DNA from: Leptolinea sp. UBA1437
GTDB lineage: Bacteria > Chloroflexota > Anaerolineae > Anaerolineales > Anaerolineaceae
DNA: 10,432 nt
Reading direction: 5' to 3'
Assembly: GCA_002329625.1 (NCBI GenBank)
Contig: DCTP01000025.1
Span: 12,928-23,359 of the forward strand
The position numbers and the translations under genes were made by a program. Of this stretch, positions 6,647-10,432 are shown piece after piece; position 1 is the stretch's first letter; the number at the start of each line of letters is the position of its first letter. The notes under the pieces were generated by a model. It did not search any database. It saw only the letters and a program-made list of their open reading frames with translations, and was not told the DNA's origin.

Positions 6647-6767
6647 ATGATAAAAATGATCTATTTCGGGTACGGAATGTTGATGGCCGGCCGCCATACG
6701 GGGCGGTTGAGCTTAACGTATCAAAGATAGTCTTTTCTTTATCTTCATAATTATGTCTGATTCGTGA
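6647..6767 (+). promoter_or_regulatory. Candidate structured RNA leader (riboswitch-like) of metNIQ
   Basis: The RNA can form a long closing helix. CUAUUU (6661-6666) pairs with AGAUAG (6725-6730), and GGUACG (6669-6674) pairs with CGUAUC (6717-6722), with a 2x2 internal loop between them. That makes 12 pairs, two of them G-U. It encloses a 42-base core containing the palindrome GGCCGGCC (6685-6692). The core can form AUGGC/GCCAU (6683-6687 with 6693-6697) or CCGCC/GGCGG (6691-6695 with 6702-6706), which exclude each other. AAGAUA (6724-6729) can instead pair with UAUCUU (6740-6745), competing with the outer helix. A strong terminator follows. None of the S-box or T-box signature blocks are present. 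The switch behaviour and ligand are inferred. Confidence 0.5.
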
Positions 6768-6799
6768 GGCTCTTTTCATCGTAAAAGAGCCTTTTTTTT
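6768..6799 (+). terminator. Intrinsic terminator in the metN leader (attenuator)
   Basis: GGCTCTTTT (6768-6776) and AAAAGAGCC (6783-6791) form a perfect nine-base-pair stem with loop CATCGT, followed by eight T residues (6792-6799). It lies between the metN promoter and the metN ATG, 29 bases before the start codon. It therefore cannot end any upstream plus-strand gene and must act within the metN transcript. This is the position expected of a conditional terminator controlling metNIQ. Confidence 0.9.
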
Positions 6800-6828
6800 G
6801 AAAAATAGGTGAATAAGGTTTCATAAGC

Positions 6829-7629
6829 ATGATTGAGATCCGCCATTTGAGCAAGCAATTTGAAATGAAGGATGGTCCTTTTCAGGCCCTGGAAGATGTC
6901 TCTCTTCACGTAGAACAGGAAGATATTTACGGTATTATCGGCATGAGCGGAGCGGGCAAGAGCACGCTGATCCGCTGCATTAATTTGCTGGAAGAACCGA
7001 CATGGGGAGAGATTCTGATTGAAGGGAAATGTATTTTCAGAAGGTTAAAAGAAGTCAGCGACCCGAAAGCGGAGGATCAAAAATTTGTTCGACTCAATGA
7101 TACTGATTTACGCAAACTACGGCGTGAAATCGGGATGATTTTTCAATCTCCGAATCTTCTGATGCAACGGACTGTGGAAGAAAATATTGCTTTTCCGCTG
7201 GAAATAGCCGGCTATCCGCGATCGAAGATTCAAGACCGCGTAAAGGAACTGATGGATTTGGTGAATATTCTGGATAAAGCTCACAATTATCCGTCTCAGC
7301 TATCCGGAGGGCAGCGGCAGCGGGTTTCAATAGCGAGAGCGATGGCGAATACCCCGAAAATACTTTTGTGTGATGAGCCGACTTCCGCATTGGATTCGCT
7401 GACCACCACACAGATCTTGGACCTATTATGGGACATTAATCAACAGTATAAGGTGACGATCGTCATCATCACACATGAAATTGAGTTGGTTAAAAAATTA
7501 TGCAGCAAAGTAGCGGTTATTGATAATACTCGAATTGTGGATCAAGGAGAAGTCGGACAGGTTTTGTTGAACCCGAGCATGGAAATTACCCGGCAGTTGA
7601 TGCGCGGCAAGATTGGGAGTGAGGAATAA
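6829..7629 (+). CDS. metN: Methionine ABC transporter ATP-binding protein, short form
   Basis: This is the ATPase of the D/L-methionine importer MetNIQ. The 266 residues show Walker A GMSGAGKST (38-46), Q-loop MIFQSPNLL (Gln106), signature LSGGQRQR (158-165), Walker B ILLCDEPTSALD (178-189) and switch His216 in IITHEIELVKKLC. The block NPSMEITRQLMRG near the end matches the MetN segment that links the ATPase to the regulatory domain. The protein then stops, whereas E. coli MetN (343 aa) continues into a C-terminal NIL/ACT-like domain that binds methionine and inhibits transport; that domain is absent. About 15-20 extra residues (roughly 70-93, charged) sit before the Q-loop. AAGG lies ten bases before the ATG. 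The stop precedes the metI ATG by only four bases. Confidence 0.92.
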   Translation: MIEIRHLSKQFEMKDGPFQALEDVSLHVEQEDIYGIIGMSGAGKSTLIRCINLLEEPTWGEILIEGKCIFRRLKEVSDPKAEDQKFVRLNDTDLRKLRREIGMIFQSPNLLMQRTVEENIAFPLEIAGYPRSKIQDRVKELMDLVNILDKAHNYPSQLSGGQRQRVSIARAMANTPKILLCDEPTSALDSLTTTQILDLLWDINQQYKVTIVIITHEIELVKKLCSKVAVIDNTRIVDQGEVGQVLLNPSMEITRQLMRGKIGSEE

Positions 7630-7633
7630 CATA

Positions 7634-8323
7634 ATGTCATTTTTTACCTACCTTGTCAACTTGTTGAGTGAATTTCATCAATTATTAATCGATGCAACGT
7701 TGCAGACTTTATATATCACATTCATTTCTACGGTTTTGGCTTATTTGTTGGGCACCCCGCTGGGAATCTTGGTCGTGATTACGGCGCCTAAATCGATCGC
7801 TCCCCATAAGGGAGTCAATGAAGTACTCAGCTGGATCATTAATATCGGCAGATCCATTCCTTTTATTATCCTGATGGTCGCTTTGATGCCGCTTACCCGT
7901 TGGATCGTCGGAACGACAATCGGACCGGTTGCGACAATTGTTCCGCTCACGATAGCGGCGACACCTTTTGTCGCGCGCATGATCGAACAATCCTTGGTCG
8001 AAGTGGATTCAGGCTTGATTGAAATGGCTCAAGCTATGGGCGCCACTTCCTCGCAGATTATCTTTAAAGTGCTTTTGCCGGAAGGATTGCCTTCTGTGGT
8101 TCGCGGCATTCCCATCACCATTATCAATTTGATCGGATCCTATGCCATGGCCGGTGCCATCGGCGGTGGCGGGCTGGGAGATTTGGCGATCCGATACGGA
8201 TATCACCGCCGGCAGTCTGATATCATGATTGTTACAATTGTCTTGTTGATTATCATCGTGGAAATCATTCAATTATTAGGAAACTTTGTCGCGAATCGGA
8301 TTGATAAACGGGATGTCCGTTGA
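7634..8323 (+). CDS. metI: Methionine ABC transporter permease
   Basis: This inner-membrane channel subunit works with MetN and MetQ. I place the start at ATG 7634 (229 aa, close to the 217 of E. coli MetI) rather than the in-frame TTG at 7613. GAGG (7621-7624) lies nine bases before the ATG, and the shorter form begins like the family. Hydrophobic segments occur near 25-50, 64-90, 98-118, 153-180 and 196-218. Hallmark stretches are NIGRSIPFIILMVALMPLTR (70-89), the EAA loop EMAQAMGATSSQIIFKVLLP (130-149) and GSYAMAGAIGGGGLGDLAIRYGY (168-190). The start lies four bases after the metN stop, which implies coupled translation. An 85-base gap with a hairpin precedes metQ. Confidence 0.94.
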   Translation: MSFFTYLVNLLSEFHQLLIDATLQTLYITFISTVLAYLLGTPLGILVVITAPKSIAPHKGVNEVLSWIINIGRSIPFIILMVALMPLTRWIVGTTIGPVATIVPLTIAATPFVARMIEQSLVEVDSGLIEMAQAMGATSSQIIFKVLLPEGLPSVVRGIPITIINLIGSYAMAGAIGGGGLGDLAIRYGYHRRQSDIMIVTIVLLIIIVEIIQLLGNFVANRIDKRDVR

Positions 8324-8337
8324 TCTGTTGTACGAAA

Positions 8338-8367
8338 AAAGAGAGAGCGGATTTCCGTTCGATCTTT
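8338..8367 (+). repeat. Hairpin between metI and metQ
   Basis: AAAGA (8338-8342) pairs with TCTTT (8363-8367), and GAGCGG (8345-8350) pairs with CCGTTC (8355-8360) including one G-U pair. The two stems are separated by GA facing GA, a tandem G-A internal loop, and the apical loop is ATTT. It falls after the metI stop and about 28 bases before the metQ ribosome binding site. No T-tract follows directly. It may protect the metQ mRNA after processing and so raise binding-protein levels, which is inferred from its position. Confidence 0.5.
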
Positions 8368-8408
8368 CTTATTCAAATGAGTGAATTTGTTTTAGAAGGA
8401 GCAATATC

Positions 8409-9413
8409 ATGAAACGTATTAGTATTCTTATTTTTAGTTTATTGCTGTTAACAGCAATGGTTCTGTCGGGTTGCTCAACGAATACGGAAAAAGCGACGGA
8501 AACCGTGAAAGCCACGGTTGAAAGTGTCGCGACCGTTTCCAATGTTGGAACCGCAAAAGATACTGCTTCCGAAGCAGCAACGACAGAAAAAACCGCAGCA
8601 ACCGGTTCGGCTGTGACAACCGAAGAAACGGTTAAGGAAACAGCGGTTACTTTTTCCAAAGAAAATCCGATCACCCTTAAAATCGGTGCGTCACCGGTTC
8701 CGCATGCGGAAATATTAGCTCAAATCAAAGAGCCGTTAGCCGAAAAAGGGATCAATCTGGAAGTGGTTGAATTTACGGACTATATTCAACCGAATATTGC
8801 TCTTGAGGACGGCAGTCTGGATGCTAATTTCTTCCAGCATTTCCCTTATCTGGATGATTTCAATAAAAATCAGAAGAAAGAGAATGCGGATTGGACCACT
8901 CTTGTTCCGTTAGTTTACGTACATTTTGAACCGATGGGCATTTATAAAGGGAAGACCACCAGTTTGGATGCCTTAAAAGAAGGCGCGAAAATCGCCGTTC
9001 CGAATGATCCCACCAATGAAGCGCGGGCTTTGCTCCTTTTGGAAGCAAACGGTCTGCTCAAAATTGCGGAAGGGAAAGGTTTGGAAGCCACAGCGAAAGA
9101 TATTGTCGACAATCCCAAAAAGTTTGAAATTGTCGAATTGGAAGCCGCGCAGGTGGCCTTGTCCATTCAAGATGTCGATATTGCGGTTGTAAACGGCAAC
9201 TATGCATTAAGTTCTGGCTTAACCCAAGCGGATATCCTTGCTCAAGAATCTTCCGATTCCGAAGCGGCTAAAAAATATGCCAATTTGGTTGCGGTTCGCG
9301 AAGGCGAAGAGGATCTCCCGCAATTTGTATTGTTAAAAGAAGCGATCACATCCGATGCTGTGAAGAAATTCATTGAGGAGAAATATAAAGGTTCCGTCGC
9401 TCCTGTATTCTGA
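8409..9413 (+). CDS. metQ: Methionine-binding lipoprotein with extended linker
   Basis: This is the surface- or membrane-anchored binding protein of the methionine importer (NLPA/MetQ family). A lipoprotein signal ends in the lipobox LSGC, with lipidation expected at Cys22. Residues 23 to about 86 form a low-complexity tether rich in Thr, Ala, Glu, Val and Ser, longer than the short linkers usual in MetQ, which is commonly near 270 residues against 334 here. The binding domain then starts at ITLKIGASPVPHAEIL (88-103) and continues with VVEFTDYIQPNIALEDGSLDANFFQHFPYL (119-148), EPMGIYK (174-180), VPNDPTNEARALLLLE (197-212) and VVNGNYAL (260-267). All of these are strong family marks. AAGGAG (8396-8401) lies seven bases before the ATG. 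A terminator follows the stop. Confidence 0.95.
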   Translation: MKRISILIFSLLLLTAMVLSGCSTNTEKATETVKATVESVATVSNVGTAKDTASEAATTEKTAATGSAVTTEETVKETAVTFSKENPITLKIGASPVPHAEILAQIKEPLAEKGINLEVVEFTDYIQPNIALEDGSLDANFFQHFPYLDDFNKNQKKENADWTTLVPLVYVHFEPMGIYKGKTTSLDALKEGAKIAVPNDPTNEARALLLLEANGLLKIAEGKGLEATAKDIVDNPKKFEIVELEAAQVALSIQDVDIAVVNGNYALSSGLTQADILAQESSDSEAAKKYANLVAVREGEEDLPQFVLLKEAITSDAVKKFIEEKYKGSVAPVF

Positions 9414-9436
9414 TTTATTGCAAAAATTTGAACCAA

Positions 9437-9470
9437 AAAAACGACCGGTTTGGAAAGACCGGCCGTTTTA
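9437..9470 (+). terminator. Intrinsic terminator after metQ
   Basis: ACGACCGGT (9441-9449) pairs with ACCGGCCGT (9458-9466) with one A-C mismatch. An A-tract precedes the stem and TTTTATTT follows it. It lies 27 bases after the metQ stop codon and ends the metNIQ transcript. The flanking A- and T-runs could add pairs and make it work in both directions. Confidence 0.85.
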
Positions 9471-9493
9471 TTTAAGGCGAAAAAATCGATTTC

Positions 9494-9528
9494 AATAACC
9501 CCGTTGAGGTTATTAAGGAAACTTGGTC
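9494..9528 (+). promoter_or_regulatory. Hairpin and weak promoter candidate upstream of ahcY
   Basis: AATAACC (9494-9500) and GGTTATT (9508-9514) form a perfect seven-base-pair stem with loop CCGTTGA. AAG-GAAA-CTT (9515-9524) follows directly and could form a tiny tetraloop stem. TTGGTC (9523-9528) could serve as a -35 element with TATTGT (9547-9552) as a weak -10 after 18 bases. If that promoter is right, the hairpin is DNA upstream of the transcript rather than part of it. No known SAH or SAM riboswitch pattern is recognised. Confidence 0.3.
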
Positions 9529-9576
9529 GCAAATCATAGTAAAATTTATTGTCAATAAAACAATTAAGGAGCTTTC

Positions 9577-10432
9577 ATGACTGATTTTGATATCAAGAAT
9601 GATTCGTTGGCAGAAGGTGGACGCCGCCGAATCGAATGGGCAGAGCGAGAAATGCCGGTCCTTCGTTTAATTAAGGAACGATTCCAAAGGGAGAAACCGC
9701 TCAAGGGCATTCGAATGTCAGCTTGTCTGCATGTTACAGCGGAGACCGCAAATTTAATGAAGACTTTGCAAGCCGGAGGGGCAGACGTTGTGCTGGTCGC
9801 ATCAAATCCGTTATCCACACAAGATGATGTGGCTGCAGCTTTGGTTATCCATGACGAAATTCCGGTTCATGCCATCAAAGGTGAGGATAATGCCACCTAC
9901 TATAAACATATCGAAGCCGCTTTGGCTCATAAACCGCAAATCACAATGGACGACGGGGCTGATTTGGTCAGCACGATTCATAAAAGTCATCGTGATTTGA
10001 TACCGAATATTTACGGTGGTACGGAAGAAACGACGACCGGCGTTATTCGACTGCGAGCAATGGCTGCCGACAAAGCATTGATGTTTCCAGTTATTGCGGT
10101 CAATGATGCCATGACAAAACATTTCTTTGATAACCGATACGGAACCGGACAATCGACTCTGGACGGCATTATTCGCGCGACGAATATTTTGATAGCCGGG
10201 AAAGTTTTTGTGGTGTGTGGTTATGGTTGGTGTGGTAGGGGAGTTGCTACGAAAGCAAAGGGTATGGGTGCAACTGTCATAGTCACCGAAATAGATCCGA
10301 TCAAAGCAATTGAGGCTGCGATGGATGGATTCATAGTTATGCCTATCAGGGAAGCATCGGAGATTGGTGATTATTTCATTACAGTCACTGGAAACAAAAA
10401 TGTTATTGATGCAGAGGATTTTGCAGAAATGC
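9577..10432 (+). CDS. ahcY: S-adenosylhomocysteine hydrolase, N-terminal two thirds (runs off window)
   Basis: This cytoplasmic NAD-dependent enzyme splits S-adenosylhomocysteine into adenosine and homocysteine and so relieves inhibition of methyltransferases. The visible 285 codons are uninterrupted to the right edge; family members of this short type are near 400-420 residues. Landmarks are MSACLHVTAETANLMKTL (47-64), SNPLSTQDDVAAAL (76-89), MDDGADL (124-130), GGTEETTTGV (147-156), FPVIAVNDAMTKHFFDNRYGTGQS (170-193) and the Rossmann motif GYGWCGRG (215-222). Expected active-site residues are present: His52, Asp126, Glu151, Lys181 and Asp185. The TGQS form in place of the mammalian cysteine motif is typical of the archaeal/Thermotoga-like branch. 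AAGGAG (9566-9571) lies five bases before the ATG. It follows the metQ terminator, so it is a separate unit next to methionine uptake genes. Confidence 0.96.
   Translation, partial: MTDFDIKNDSLAEGGRRRIEWAEREMPVLRLIKERFQREKPLKGIRMSACLHVTAETANLMKTLQAGGADVVLVASNPLSTQDDVAAALVIHDEIPVHAIKGEDNATYYKHIEAALAHKPQITMDDGADLVSTIHKSHRDLIPNIYGGTEETTTGVIRLRAMAADKALMFPVIAVNDAMTKHFFDNRYGTGQSTLDGIIRATNILIAGKVFVVCGYGWCGRGVATKAKGMGATVIVTEIDPIKAIEAAMDGFIVMPIREASEIGDYFITVTGNKNVIDAEDFAEM

Larger units (their letters stand above)
6364..6828. other. Divergent cupin/metN regulatory region
   Basis: This 465-base non-coding stretch separates two divergent genes. Its left part is AT-rich and carries the candidate cupin promoter. 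Its middle holds the short palindrome AATCTT-GAG-AAGATT and a TTGACCG sequence at 6566 that recurs at the metN promoter. Its right part is the metN promoter, structured leader and terminator. No gene longer than a possible 27-codon leader peptide is seen. Confidence 0.7.

Noticed and set aside
6641..6800. S-box (SAM-I) or T-box leader for metNIQ
   Set aside because: The conserved SAM-I blocks (GAGGGA, GGCCC, GAUGAAACCCGGCAACC-like) and the T-box sequence with its antiterminator bulge are not seen, and the leader is too short for a T-box. A divergent member cannot be excluded by eye.
7613..7633. Longer MetI reading from TTG 7613
   Set aside because: It would overlap metN and add seven residues. 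ATG 7634 has GAGG at good spacing and gives a normal MetI N-terminus.
8369..8674. Minus-strand 101-codon frame opposite metQ
   Set aside because: It is a shadow of the Thr/Ala/Glu-rich linker region of metQ, giving a repetitive Val/Ser/Ala product with no ribosome binding site or family likeness.
9414..9576. SAH or SAM riboswitch in front of ahcY
   Set aside because: Only a simple seven-pair hairpin is visible. No conserved riboswitch core is recognisable, and no structure sequesters the AAGGAG site.

Overview
The window comes from a bacterial chromosome of moderate GC, by eye in the low to mid 40s percent. Genes have strong AAGGAG-type ribosome binding sites. One solute-binding protein has a plain Sec signal peptide ending AAA|D, while the methionine-binding protein is a lipoprotein. 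A non-lipidated binding protein suggests a cell with an outer membrane (a spirochaete or another diderm anaerobe would fit), but the phylum cannot be fixed from sequence reading alone. The content is ordinary carbon and sulfur metabolism plus transport. I see no phage, insertion sequence, CRISPR, tRNA or rRNA.

Layout. (1) 1-799, plus strand: the last 25 codons of an upstream gene, possibly L-arabinose isomerase, then a complete L-ribulose-5-phosphate 4-epimerase (araD). This looks like the end of a pentose operon. (2) 801-5683, minus strand: a five-gene operon read leftward, in the order glycerophosphodiester phosphodiesterase-like protein, ABC permease, ABC ATPase, solute-binding protein, second ABC permease. 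It converges on araD with one base between the stop codons. The transporter subunits look like the PotABCD/FbpABC/YnjBCD class. The phosphodiesterase recalls UgpQ of glycerol-3-phosphate systems, so a glycerophospho-compound is a reasonable guess for the substrate, but it is unproven. A long hairpin separates the binding-protein gene from the last permease gene. (3) 5684-6828: a small cupin gene on the minus strand, flanked by two AT-rich intergenic regions. The right-hand one holds divergent promoters for the cupin and for metN. (4) 6829-9413, plus strand: metN, metI and metQ, a complete D/L-methionine ABC importer. (5) 9577 to the end: the first 285 codons of S-adenosylhomocysteine hydrolase (ahcY), after its own ribosome binding site and behind the metQ terminator.

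The methionine importer and ahcY together form a small methionine/SAM-cycle island: uptake of methionine next to recycling of S-adenosylhomocysteine to homocysteine. The most interesting element is the metN leader, about 6647-6799. It has a good promoter, a compact RNA that can fold into a two-part 12-bp helix around a GC-rich core, a sequence that can form either that helix or a competing hairpin, and a textbook intrinsic terminator 29 bases before the metN start. It shows none of the sequence signatures I know for S-box, T-box or other SAM riboswitches, so it may be an undescribed attenuation element for methionine uptake. MetN lacks the C-terminal NIL regulatory domain, so control of uptake may rest on this leader.
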